From assembly GCF_023638055.1 (NCBI RefSeq), contig NZ_JAKRVY010000002.1, forward strand, positions 372,001 through 436,000: DNA of 64,000 nt. The letters run 5' to 3'. The position numbers were made by a program, and so were the translations under genes. The DNA is from Natranaeroarchaeum aerophilus. Lineage in GTDB: Archaea; Halobacteriota; Halobacteria; Halobacteriales; Natronoarchaeaceae. Under the pieces are notes generated by a model. It did no database searches, was not told where the DNA came from, and saw only the letters and a list, made by a program, of their open reading frames with translations. Each line of letters begins with the position of its first letter. The first letter of the stretch is position 1. Positions 25,271-33,747 of this stretch are shown here, in pieces.

Positions 25271-26581
25271 TCAGAACGCGGGCGGGGCGATCGAATCGCA
25301 GCCCCAGTCGCCGCCACCGTCGCCGCCGTCTCCGTCGTCGCTCTCCGTATCTTCGCCGGCCATGTAGGCCGCATCGGTGACCTCGATCTGGTTCGCGTCG
25401 GCGGACGCGAGGTCAGGGATCTCGTCGACGACGATTTCCAGATCGCTGTCGCCGGTGTCTCCGTCCGTGCGATCGTTCAGGTCGACGCGCCAGTCCTCCG
25501 GCGGGACGTTCCCTTCGGTGTTGTTCCCGTCGTAGTCGGCCCACTGTCTGGAGAAGGAGCCGTCGTAGACGGTGACGTCGTCGTAGCCCAGTATCCCGTC
25601 GAGGACGAAGTAGCCCATGGTCGCGCGGTAGCCGCTCCCGCAGAACGTGACGATCGTATCGCCGTTTTCGACATCGTCCAGGCCGAAGATGTGCGATTCG
25701 ATCGCATCGGCATCCTTCCAGTGGCCGCCTTCTGCGAACTTCGTCGAGTAGCTGTCGCCCTTGTGGTAGTTCGCCGGATCATCGATGATCGCGGTCGAGA
25801 TCGTCGCGTCCGGATCGGGTCGGTTATCAAGGAAGACGTCGTCGCGCTCGCCCGCCTGTTTGAGGTCGACGCGCTGGATCATCTGTGCGATGCCGAGGCG
25901 GTCGTCGTTGTTCAACTCGCCGTTGGCCTGCACGCTGAACGTGGCGGCTGGCGCGTCGGGTTCGCCACCGGTTTCAAGCTCGTACTCCTCGCCGTAGGCG
26001 TTGTATCCGCCGTTGAGAACTTTGATACGCTCGCGTGGGAATCCCCAGTACCGGAGCGTCCAGTAGGCTCGTGCCGTCCGGAGCGCGCTCGGCCCGGAGA
26101 GGACGATCGTGGTGCGCGGACAGACACCACTACGCTGGAGCACCTCGTCCATCTGTGCGCCGTCTGCCACCATCGGTGCAGCCTCACCCAGCCCCTCGGT
26201 GCGCGCGGCGTGGAACTCGTCCGGCGCCCACTTGAGCGCGCCGGGCACATGACCGTCCTCGTACGTTTCGGTGTCCCAGACCCGGAGTACGGTGACACGG
26301 TCACGAACGTCCAGCTGACCGAGGTTCACCAGCCCGGCGTCCTGCCACTCTTTCAGCGTCGCCGGTTCGATCAGCGCGTTCTCGGTCGCTTTCGGATCCG
26401 GAACCTCCTGTTCGGTCTCCTCGTCTTCCCCGTTCTCCGATTCCTCGCCGTTTTCGCCCCCGTTCTCGTCGCCGTTTTCGGCTGCCGGCTCGTCGTCGTC
26501 ACCGAGACAGCCAGCGAGCGCGCCGAGCCCGGCCGCGCCAGTTATCTGCACGAATCGTCGCCGATCGAGTTCTCGATCCAT
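25271..26581 (-). CDS. Tat-exported rhodanese-family sulfurtransferase lipoprotein
   Basis: The 436-residue protein has a Tat signal (DRRRFVQIT), lipobox LAGC and a Glu/Asn-rich linker, then two rhodanese domains. The first (about 85-215) has SGPSALRTARAYW where the active Cys would be, so it looks structural. The second carries TFCGSGYRATMGYF, with the catalytic Cys near residue 325. It would transfer sulfane sulfur from thiosulfate or polysulfide outside the membrane, feeding or draining the molybdoenzyme encoded just downstream. A glycine/aspartate-rich tail ends the protein. The ATG at 26579-26581 follows the promoter at 26619. Confidence 0.9.
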   Translation of the reverse strand: MDRELDRRRFVQITGAAGLGALAGCLGDDDEPAAENGDENGGENGEESENGEDEETEQEVPDPKATENALIEPATLKEWQDAGLVNLGQLDVRDRVTVLRVWDTETYEDGHVPGALKWAPDEFHAARTEGLGEAAPMVADGAQMDEVLQRSGVCPRTTIVLSGPSALRTARAYWTLRYWGFPRERIKVLNGGYNAYGEEYELETGGEPDAPAATFSVQANGELNNDDRLGIAQMIQRVDLKQAGERDDVFLDNRPDPDATISTAIIDDPANYHKGDSYSTKFAEGGHWKDADAIESHIFGLDDVENGDTIVTFCGSGYRATMGYFVLDGILGYDDVTVYDGSFSRQWADYDGNNTEGNVPPEDWRVDLNDRTDGDTGDSDLEIVVDEIPDLASADANQIEVTDAAYMAGEDTESDDGDGGDGGGDWGCDSIAPPAF

Positions 26582-26618
26582 ACTCGTCACTACGCAAGAG
26601 GGTGCGTTGAGAATATCC

Positions 26619-26641
26619 CGGGATCAATTCGGCTTTTATAT
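26619..26641 (-). promoter_or_regulatory. Promoter with shared sulfur-operon motif, copy 2
   Basis: The plus strand has CGGGATCAATTC (26619-26630) followed by the TATA element TTTATAT (26635-26641), matching copy 1 at 25159-25181 at 20 of 23 positions. Initiation about 26 nt beyond TATA would leave a 28-nt leader for the rhodanese gene. Confidence 0.7.
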
Positions 26642-26679
26642 TAGGGGAGCTATATCTCCATCCACTGGGGCGAAGCCGA

Positions 26680-27330
26680 TCACGTCTCCCAGCAGGAACA
26701 GTCACAGGAAAGCTGTCGGACGACGTTCGACTCCGCCCGTCGAAGGCGCTGGGATGTCGCTGACAGGGAGATCCCCAGTTCGTCGGCGATCTTCTCCATC
26801 GGAACGGATGCGTCGGGATCGTAGTACCCGAGCTCCTGGGCGACGTTTACCGCCTCACGCTGCTTGGTAGTCAGTTCCGAAACGTCGACCGAACAGAGCT
26901 CACGGAACTCCGATCCATCGGTCGAGACGATGCTCTGCACGGAGACGCGGGCACAGATCTCTCGCACCTCCGCAACGATATCGGCGACCGTCTCGGTGTC
27001 AGAGACGTACGTTTCCATGACGAACTCCCCGTCCCCGACCTCCAGATATCGCGGCAGACAGCCGTACTCCGCGAACACCTTCCCCGGGCAGTGATCACAG
27101 ATCTCGTTCGATGTGTGTTTCGTGCAGACGCTCTCCTCGTCGTCGCGGACGGCGATGTCGAGGTTGCAGTGTTCCTGATCGAGCCGAACGTCGAGGTCGA
27201 TGATGTCCCCGTCGATCGCGTCCATCACGCAGGGCCCGCCGCGTTCTATCTCGAGTACGACCCGCAGGTCACGGTCCTCAACGGGCGGTATTGCAGCTTG
27301 TTCGTCGTCGGTTCGGGACCCAACAGCCAT
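26680..27330 (-). CDS. Cysteine-rich HTH-10 (Bat-type) regulator
   Basis: The C-terminal 60 residues hold the HTH-10 domain (LTTKQREAVNVAQELGYYDPD followed by EKIADELGISLSATSQRLRRAE). The N-terminal region (1-145) has a cysteine cluster: C in EHCNLDI, C in SVCTKHTS, CDHC, and C in EYGCLP, and the protein ends CDCSCWET. This resembles DmsR-type regulators next to haloarchaeal molybdoenzyme operons and could sense redox state, metal or sulfur species through the cysteines. It is 38 bp beyond the rhodanese promoter and transcribed in the same direction. It is the best candidate to bind the shared motif. Confidence 0.87.
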   Translation of the reverse strand: MAVGSRTDDEQAAIPPVEDRDLRVVLEIERGGPCVMDAIDGDIIDLDVRLDQEHCNLDIAVRDDEESVCTKHTSNEICDHCPGKVFAEYGCLPRYLEVGDGEFVMETYVSDTETVADIVAEVREICARVSVQSIVSTDGSEFRELCSVDVSELTTKQREAVNVAQELGYYDPDASVPMEKIADELGISLSATSQRLRRAESNVVRQLSCDCSCWET

Positions 27331-27333
27331 ATT

Positions 27334-27360
27334 GCCCTCTAGAGGGCCACCTCGTATAAA
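27334..27360 (-). promoter_or_regulatory. Promoter of the HTH-10 gene with perfect palindrome
   Basis: A perfect 14-bp palindrome GCCCTCTAGAGGGC (27334-27347) lies between a TATA-like TTTATAC (27354-27360 on the minus strand) and the ATG at 27330. It ends 3 bp before the start codon of a probably leaderless mRNA. This is the layout of an autoregulatory operator. Confidence 0.6.
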
Positions 27361-27454
27361 CAGACGAGCGTCTTCCCACCTCCTGAGAATACTTTCGTTT
27401 CCGTGACCGGCCGAATCCAGATACTACTTTGTACTCGGGCCGTAACTCAATGGT

Positions 27455-27787
27455 GTGCCAGAGCCAGTCGAGACCAGCGATCCCGAGGGCGTCGACTACG
27501 GATGGGTGATGCAGACCACATTCGTACTCACCATCGTCATCGGCGCGCCGCTGGTCGCCGCCCTGTCGATCCCGTTTACTCTTCCCACGTGGGGGTCCCG
27601 ACTGGAGTTTGCGATCCGCGTCGGCGCTGTCGTCTGGATCCTGATTGCGGTTCCAGTCTTTCTGTACGCGGAGTTCGTACTTGAGGGTGGGGCAGACGAG
27701 GGGGCTGGGGGCTCTACGACGCCGTCAGATAGCGCTTCGAAGCCACTCCCAGATGAGATGTCGGCCGATCAAGACGAATCCAGCTAG
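27455..27787 (+). CDS. Small two-helix membrane protein (DUF5822-like)
   Basis: The 110-residue protein begins PEPVETSDPEGVDYGWVMQTTF and has two hydrophobic segments (about 20-45 and 55-75) followed by an acidic, flexible tail. It looks like the haloarchaeal DUF5822 family, from memory and unverified. It starts with GTG at 27455; no in-frame ATG is close. Its 3' end overlaps the convergent J-domain gene by 63 bp. Confidence 0.78.
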   Translation: MPEPVETSDPEGVDYGWVMQTTFVLTIVIGAPLVAALSIPFTLPTWGSRLEFAIRVGAVVWILIAVPVFLYAEFVLEGGADEGAGGSTTPSDSASKPLPDEMSADQDESS

Positions 27788-29164
27788 TAGCGGGACAACG
27801 ACGTAGCCGAGCAACAGTGCGAGTAACGGAACCGTTATTCCTGCGTCGAAGTACGCGTTCGCACCGGTCGTCCCGAGAACCACGAGAGGTACCAGCGCGG
27901 CGACCGCGAACAGATACGAGATATGTTGACCATTATACCCCCATTCGGACCGTCGGATTACGATCCGGGGCCAGTGGCTCACAATGAAAAACACGAGCGG
28001 CATAATGACAACACCTAGGGTGAAGATGATACTGAGGCCGATTTCGGCAGGGGAAGCTATGTGAGCATATTCGTAGATCTGGGTGAGCCCATCGTGAGGA
28101 GAACTCAACAGTAAATCAGACAGATCATTTATATCAGTCCCTGCAGCCTGCAGCTCATCGACGATCACTCCGAGTTCACCTGCGTTGGTGTAGCCATAGT
28201 GTGCCAACCCGGTGATATAGGACAGAAACGAGAGAATGATTACGGGCCACTTGATTTTCATAATGCGGCCCAGTACATTAACCAACGTTGCACTTCGCTG
28301 CTGTGGCCGACCACCCTCATCTGCGACTTCGTTTTGCCCCTCGGTACTCGGCTGTTCTGCCGTTCCAGCCGAGGCAGTTTCATTCCCGGTCCCAGCGGAG
28401 CTTGCGGTTTCGGTGGCTGCCGACCCCGTCGTCGTATTGTCAGTCGAGTTGTGACCGGTCGCTCCTGACCGACTGGACGACGTCGCCGACGACCGGTTGC
28501 CCTGCGTTGACGACGAACCACTGGAGTCGGTACCCGTTCCAGAGGTTGTGCTGGAACCAGTCGACGAGCTCGATCCGGATCTGTTATACGTCCCGGATTT
28601 GCTTGACGGCCCGCTCCGAGTCCCTGTTGTCGAACTGGAAGACGTGTTAGTCGAAGACCGACCAGTTGAGTCCGAGGATGTTTTGCCCCCCCTCCTCGAC
28701 GAGTTACCGGTTCTTGAGGAGGAACCGGTCGTTTGATTTGTCCCAGTCGACCGCCTGGAGGACTCGCCGGGATCCGATTTAGTCGTATTTGATCCCACAG
28801 TTGATCCAGTACGTTGTTGGGCTCCTGCACTGCGTCCTGTCGCACCCGTAGATGTTCGATCAGTCGAGGTCTCAGACGCCGAGGAGTCATCCTCGTCCTC
28901 GTCGGGCCAGCTGTTCGGGTCCGGAATGCCGTCGAGTCGCTTTGCGACGTAGTTCGTGTGACCCAGCCGGTCGTAGGACTGGCGCTCGTTCGGATCCTTG
29001 AGTGTATCGTAGGCCTTCTTGATAATAGTGAACTGCGCCGTCGCACGAGGATCGTCGTTCCGGTCCGGGTGGTACTCCTGGACCATCTCCCGGAACGCAT
29101 CCCGGATTTCGTCTTTCGAGGCGTCCTCGTCGACGCCGAGCAGTTCGTAAAAATCTCTCGTCAT
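27725..29164 (-). CDS. Membrane-anchored J-domain (DnaJ-like) protein
   Basis: Residues 1-70 are a canonical J-domain with the HPD motif in EYHPDRNDD. A very long Ser/Thr/Gly/Asn-rich, low-complexity linker follows (about 95-290), and the last 180 residues hold four or five hydrophobic segments. J-domains stimulate Hsp70 ATPase activity, so this protein would recruit DnaK to the membrane. It lacks the Gly/Phe region, zinc fingers and client-binding domains of DnaJ. No dnaK is in the window. The linker composition resembles surface or disordered tethers. Confidence 0.87.
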   Translation of the reverse strand: MTRDFYELLGVDEDASKDEIRDAFREMVQEYHPDRNDDPRATAQFTIIKKAYDTLKDPNERQSYDRLGHTNYVAKRLDGIPDPNSWPDEDEDDSSASETSTDRTSTGATGRSAGAQQRTGSTVGSNTTKSDPGESSRRSTGTNQTTGSSSRTGNSSRRGGKTSSDSTGRSSTNTSSSSTTGTRSGPSSKSGTYNRSGSSSSTGSSTTSGTGTDSSGSSSTQGNRSSATSSSRSGATGHNSTDNTTTGSAATETASSAGTGNETASAGTAEQPSTEGQNEVADEGGRPQQRSATLVNVLGRIMKIKWPVIILSFLSYITGLAHYGYTNAGELGVIVDELQAAGTDINDLSDLLLSSPHDGLTQIYEYAHIASPAEIGLSIIFTLGVVIMPLVFFIVSHWPRIVIRRSEWGYNGQHISYLFAVAALVPLVVLGTTGANAYFDAGITVPLLALLLGYVVVPLLAGFVLIGRHLIWEWLRSAI

Positions 29165-29225
29165 ATAGCGGCAGTTACTTGCGGCAAATGTGGTGCATGC
29201 TTATAATTCCAATGTATATCACGTG

Positions 29226-30494
29226 TCAGAAATCGGTAAGGCTCGACTGGCCCGACCGGTCATCAGCGAGAGCCGATCGGTCCGGATCGTCGGTAGTCGA
29301 CTCCGCTTGCCTGCCTGCCGCCTCGGAGTCGTCTCCTTCGGTATCCTGGTCCCAGCCCCCGAGTCGTGCCTGTTCGCCGGACGGGAACTCCAGGTTCGAG
29401 ACCCGCACGCCGACTTTCCGGACGCGGTCGTCGTCGAACTCGGCGATCAACTCAAGCGCGATCTCCTCGATGAGATCGGCGTCATCGATCGGTCCCGGGA
29501 GCGACCGCTCGCGCGTGTTGACGTCGTACGGCGGCGTCACTGCCTTCACGCCGATCGTCCGGTAGAGTGCACCCTTGCTCTGGGCTCTGGTTGCGACCGC
29601 CTCGGCCAGCGCCCGGACCTGCTCGCGTTTTCGCTCGGGATCCTCGACGGCGTCGGCAAAGGCCGACTCCCGGGAGAGACTCTTGGGGTCGCCAGTCGGC
29701 GTCACCTCGCGGGTGTCGGCCCCCCGGGCGCGGTCGTACAGCTCCCGCCCCCGGTCGCCGAACCGGTCGACCAGTTCGTGGGGATCTGCTGCTGCCAGAT
29801 CGCCAGCCGTCTCGATCCCCAGCTCGCGGAGTGTACGGGCCGTCACCGGCCCGACGCCGTGGACTTCCTCGACCGAAAGCGGGGCGAAGAACTCGGCGAC
29901 TTCGCCGGGTTCGATGACCACTAACCCATCCGGCTTGTCGTAATCGCTGGCGACCTTCGCCGCGCTCAGCGTGGGCGCGACGCCGACGCTTGCGACGACG
30001 CCGACCTCCCGCTCGATCCGGTTTTTGACGTGACGGCCGAACCCCTCCGCGACCTCCCAGCCGGTCCGGTCGGTGACGTCGAGATACGCCTCGTCGATGC
30101 TCACCTCCCGGACGGTGTCGGCACAGTCGTGGAGAATCGCCTTGACCTCGGCGGCGACCGACTGGTAAAAGTCCAGATCAACCGGGCGATAGTACCCTGC
30201 GGATTCGTCGGGATCGGCGGCGTCCTCGTCGAGTCGCGGCAGCCGATCGAGCGCCTCGGAGATCGCCATGGCGCTCTCGACGCCGTACTCGCGGGCCTCG
30301 TAGCTCGCCGTCGCGACCGCGCCGATGTCGTCGCCGGGCTCGTAGCCCATCCCGACCACGAGCGGTTCACCCCGAAGTTGGGGCTCGCGCAGCCGCTCGC
30401 AGGCCGCGTAGAAACAGTCCATATCGACGTGGAGGACGATCTGGTCCGGCCGCTCGTCGTCGACGCCGGGCAACGTGGCGTCACCGCTCGGCAT
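29226..30494 (-). CDS. dinB: DNA polymerase IV (Y-family translesion polymerase)
   Basis: The enzyme copies damaged DNA with low fidelity. The 422-residue protein has the catalytic motifs LHVDMDCFYAACE (about 18-30) and SIDEAYLDVTD (about 130-140), a helix-hairpin-helix thumb (VEEVHGVGPVTARTLRELGI) and the little-finger domain. The C-terminal QSSLTDF resembles a PCNA-interacting (PIP-box-like) peptide. The start at 30494 was chosen because the upstream frame runs into the divergent MFS gene. It was probably always chromosomal; composition matches its neighbours. Confidence 0.93.
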   Translation of the reverse strand: MPSGDATLPGVDDERPDQIVLHVDMDCFYAACERLREPQLRGEPLVVGMGYEPGDDIGAVATASYEAREYGVESAMAISEALDRLPRLDEDAADPDESAGYYRPVDLDFYQSVAAEVKAILHDCADTVREVSIDEAYLDVTDRTGWEVAEGFGRHVKNRIEREVGVVASVGVAPTLSAAKVASDYDKPDGLVVIEPGEVAEFFAPLSVEEVHGVGPVTARTLRELGIETAGDLAAADPHELVDRFGDRGRELYDRARGADTREVTPTGDPKSLSRESAFADAVEDPERKREQVRALAEAVATRAQSKGALYRTIGVKAVTPPYDVNTRERSLPGPIDDADLIEEIALELIAEFDDDRVRKVGVRVSNLEFPSGEQARLGGWDQDTEGDDSEAAGRQAESTTDDPDRSALADDRSGQSSLTDF

Positions 30495-30573
30495 ACACAG
30501 GGGTTGGGGCGGCCGGGTTCTAAACGTCTCGCCTTCCACCACAGTGATAGGCCACGGACACGTACCGCCACGG

Positions 30574-31899
30574 GTGTCCTCGACCGAAGCCGCGACGAGT
30601 GTAGACGCGGAATCCTCGTTTCCTGCGGATTCGCGGCGACCGATCGCCGTCGTCGTCGGGGTCGTGTTCATCGACCTGCTCGGCTTCGGGATCATCATCC
30701 CGATCCTGCCCTTTTACGTTCGATCCTTCGGCGTCAGCGACGTTTTCATCGGGCTGCTCGCGGCCTCGTACTCGCTCGCGCAGTTCGTCGCGGCACCGAC
30801 CCTCGGGCGCATCTCCGACGAGCGGGGCCGCCGCCCCGTGCTCATGCTCTCCGTCGGTGTCGCCGGGATCGCGTGGGTGGTGTTCGGGATCGCCGCCGAG
30901 ATCGGTGCCGTCGCGGGCACGACCCTGGGGCTCGTTGCGCTGTTCGGTGCCCGCCTGCTCGCCGGTGCGGCCGGTGGGAACATCGCTGCCGCCCAGGCGT
31001 ACATCGCGGACGTGACGCCGCCCGAGCAACGGGCCGGTGCGCTGGGGCTCGTCGGGGCGGCGTTCGGTCTGGGCTTCGTCTTCGGTCCGGCTATCGGGGG
31101 GTTGCTGGCGAGCGAGACGGCAGTCACCACGGCCCGGACAGTGTTGCCTGGGGTCGTTCCAGTGACCCAGTTTTCGCTGCCCAGCTTCGCGGCGGCCGGG
31201 TTCTCGTTCCTCGCGCTGGGGGCTGCGGCGGTCGTTCTGAAAGAGCCCGAACGGACCCGCGGTCCCAGACTGCGGACGACGTTCGTCGATCAGTTCCGGA
31301 GTGCACTCGCCGACGCGACGCTCCGACCCCTCGTCGTCGCGTTCTTCCTCACCTCGCTCGCGTTCGCGGGCGTCACCGTGATGTTTGTCCCGTTCGTGGC
31401 CGACGCGTTCGGCTACGACGCGACGCAGGCGGCGCTGTTTCTCGCCTACATCGGCGTGCTCGGCATCGTAAATCAGGGCGTTCTCATCGGCTGGCTCTCG
31501 CAACGGTATGGGGTCAGACGGGTCGTCAAGACAGGCGTGGGCTCGCTGTTCCTGGCACTGTGTCTGCTGGCCGTCTCGCCGCTGGCCGGGACGACGCCGA
31601 TGACTACCAGCGGTCCGGAGTGGGTTACGGGGGGACTCGCCGTCCTCGTCGCTTTCGGCGCTTTCGCGTCCTTCGGCAACGGGGCGATCACAGTCGGTCT
31701 CGCGGCGCTGGTCTCCGAGGGGGCATCAAGTGATACGCAGGGCTCGGCCTTCGGCGTCACGCAGGCGGCTGGCAGTCTCGGGCGAACCGCAGGGCCGCCA
31801 CTGGCCGCCGCGGCGTACATCGCCGCCTACTGGTCACCGTTCATCGCCGGGGCGCTCTTACTGGTGCCGGTCGCAATACTGCTGCGAGCGCGTCCGTGA
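30574..31899 (+). CDS. MFS multidrug/tetracycline-type exporter
   Basis: The protein has about 12 membrane segments and the DHA1 signatures FIDLLGFGIIIPILPFY in helix 1 and GRISDERGRRPVLM in the cytoplasmic loop 2-3. It exports drugs or other small molecules by proton antiport; the substrate is unknown. The GTG at 30574 gives about 441 residues with a short polar N-terminus. A GTG at 30544 is also possible; the longest in-frame reading, from 30475, would overlap the divergent dinB start and is unlikely. No close ATG is in frame. Confidence 0.83.
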   Translation: MSSTEAATSVDAESSFPADSRRPIAVVVGVVFIDLLGFGIIIPILPFYVRSFGVSDVFIGLLAASYSLAQFVAAPTLGRISDERGRRPVLMLSVGVAGIAWVVFGIAAEIGAVAGTTLGLVALFGARLLAGAAGGNIAAAQAYIADVTPPEQRAGALGLVGAAFGLGFVFGPAIGGLLASETAVTTARTVLPGVVPVTQFSLPSFAAAGFSFLALGAAAVVLKEPERTRGPRLRTTFVDQFRSALADATLRPLVVAFFLTSLAFAGVTVMFVPFVADAFGYDATQAALFLAYIGVLGIVNQGVLIGWLSQRYGVRRVVKTGVGSLFLALCLLAVSPLAGTTPMTTSGPEWVTGGLAVLVAFGAFASFGNGAITVGLAALVSEGASSDTQGSAFGVTQAAGSLGRTAGPPLAAAAYIAAYWSPFIAGALLLVPVAILLRARP

Positions 31900-32010
31900 C
31901 CAGTCAGTGGCCACCGGCCATGCCGTGCGAGGCCTCCCGCCATCCACACGGAGACGAACAGTATCTTCCGGCTCCCGGTGTTTTTCCTGCCGCCGCTCCG
32001 ATTGGCAGGT

Positions 32011-33636
32011 ATGGACACTCCCGATCTCGATCGGTTCGAGTCCCGCCGCTCGACCGTTTACGCGCCGGAGGGTATCGTCGCGACCAGCCAACCGCTCGCC
32101 GCCGAAGCCGGCGTCTCGATCCTGCGCGAGGGGGGCAACGCCTTCGACGCCGCGGTCGCCACTGCGGCCGCGCTGAACGTCGTCGAACCCACCAGCACCG
32201 GGCTGGGCGGGGACGTCTTCGCGCTCTATCGCACCGCCGACGGCGAGGTCGGCGCGATGAGCAGCTGTGGCGGCGCACCCAGCGACGCGACGCTGGAACG
32301 AGTGCGCGAGGCCGTGGCGGACGACCAGGACGTCGCGCCGAGCGAGGCCGAGATGCCCCAGCACGGCCCCCATCCCGTGACAGTCCCCGGCACGGCCCGG
32401 GGCTGGGAGGCGACGGTCGACCGGCTCGGCACCCGCTCGCTTTCCGAAGTACTCCAGTCGGCGATCCGGTACGCGACGGAGGGCTACCCCGTCAGCGAGG
32501 TCATCGCCAGCGCGTGGGATCATGGCGAGGAGCTGTTCGACGACGAACACGCGCGGGACGCCTATCTCGTCGACGGCGAGCGTGCACCACGCGTCGGCGA
32601 GCACGTCACACTGCCCGAACTCGGCGCGAGCATGAAGCAGATCGCCGAAGAAGGGGCAGACACGGTCTATGAGGGCGAGATCGCAGACGCCATCGTGGAG
32701 GAAGTGCAGTCGAACGGTGGCTTTCTCGACCACGACGATCTCGCCGCCTTTGAGCCGGAGTTTATCGATCCCGTGAGCGCGACCTACCGCGGGACCGAGG
32801 TGTACGAACTGCCGCCGAACAACCAGGGGCTGATCGCGCTCGAAGCGCTCGGGATCGCCGAGGAGATCGGTGCTGGCGAGGTACCCTACGATTCGCCCGA
32901 ACGGATCCACAGGTTCGCCGAGGCGACGAAGATCGCATTTCACGACGGCCACCACTACATCACCGACCCCCAGTACGAGGAGATCCCGCCGCTTGCCGAT
33001 CCGGAGTACGTGGCCGGGCGGGCCGAGGAGATCGGCCCGGAACCGATCGAGAACGTCGATATCGGCTTTGGCGAGGGTGCTGGCGAGGACGCCGACACCG
33101 TCTTGCTCACCGTCGCGGACGACGAGGGCAATCTCGTCTCCTACATCAACTCCCGATTTGCGGGCTTTGGCAGCGGGCTGGTCGCGGGCGACACCGGGAT
33201 CGCACTGCAGAACCGCGGCTGGTCGTTCTCGCTCGACCCCGACCATCCGAACCGGCTCGAACCGGGCAAGCGACCGTTCCACACGCTGATCCCCGCGCTT
33301 GCGAAGTTCGACGAGGACGACTGGGCCGCCTTCGGCGTCATGGGCGGGTACATGCAGCCACAGGGCCACGTTCAGGTGCTTTCGAACATCATCGACTACG
33401 ACATGCCGCTCCAGCGCGCGCTGGACGAACCGCGCTGGCGCTACCGCGAGGACGGGGGGCTCGCGCTGGAAGGCCAGTTCGACGGCGGGATCGCCTCGAA
33501 GCTCGCCCGTCGCGGGCACGACGTCTCGGTCCTGCCGCCGCTGCGCTTTGGCGGCGCACAGATCGTGCGCAATCAGGACGGGACGCTGTCGGGCGCGACG
33601 GAACCACGCAAGGACGGTACTGTGGTCGGGTACTGA
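32011..33636 (+). CDS. ggt: Gamma-glutamyltransferase family protein
   Basis: This Ntn-hydrolase is made as a precursor that cleaves itself before a catalytic Thr, here the Thr in DADTVLLTVADDEG near residue 356. Other family motifs include REGGNAFDAAVATAAALNVVEP, GLGGDVFALY and TVPGTARGWEATV. Length of 541 residues is typical. No signal peptide is visible, so it would act inside the cell. In this host it could recycle or hydrolyse gamma-glutamylcysteine made by the GshA encoded at 9920. The start MDTPDLDRF was chosen over an ATG 33 nt upstream. Confidence 0.9.
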   Translation: MDTPDLDRFESRRSTVYAPEGIVATSQPLAAEAGVSILREGGNAFDAAVATAAALNVVEPTSTGLGGDVFALYRTADGEVGAMSSCGGAPSDATLERVREAVADDQDVAPSEAEMPQHGPHPVTVPGTARGWEATVDRLGTRSLSEVLQSAIRYATEGYPVSEVIASAWDHGEELFDDEHARDAYLVDGERAPRVGEHVTLPELGASMKQIAEEGADTVYEGEIADAIVEEVQSNGGFLDHDDLAAFEPEFIDPVSATYRGTEVYELPPNNQGLIALEALGIAEEIGAGEVPYDSPERIHRFAEATKIAFHDGHHYITDPQYEEIPPLADPEYVAGRAEEIGPEPIENVDIGFGEGAGEDADTVLLTVADDEGNLVSYINSRFAGFGSGLVAGDTGIALQNRGWSFSLDPDHPNRLEPGKRPFHTLIPALAKFDEDDWAAFGVMGGYMQPQGHVQVLSNIIDYDMPLQRALDEPRWRYREDGGLALEGQFDGGIASKLARRGHDVSVLPPLRFGGAQIVRNQDGTLSGATEPRKDGTVVGY

Positions 33637-33662
33637 GTTCTCTATCGGCTGTGTGTTTGTAA

Positions 33663-33690
33663 CTTTGTATACAATGTAACATTGTAACAC
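33663..33690. repeat. AT-rich inverted repeats downstream of ggt
   Basis: CTTTGTATACA (33663-33673) is an exact inverted match to TGTATACAAAG at 34560-34570 on the other side of the toxin-antitoxin pair. Beside it ACAATG-TAA-CATTGT forms a local hairpin. It lies between convergent ggt and toxin genes, so it may also end transcription. Confidence 0.4.
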
Positions 33691-33747
33691 GCAGGGCGGC
33701 GGTAGAATCAACGGAGCTGGCGGAGCAAGCTACTGTACCGGTTGAGT

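Noticed and set aside
30475-30573. N-terminal extension of the MFS gene
   Set aside because: The longest start overlaps the dinB start on the other strand and adds residues with no hydrophobic or conserved pattern.
31858-33711. 617-residue open frame opposite ggt
   Set aside because: Same antisense effect; the plus strand encodes a clear gamma-glutamyltransferase.
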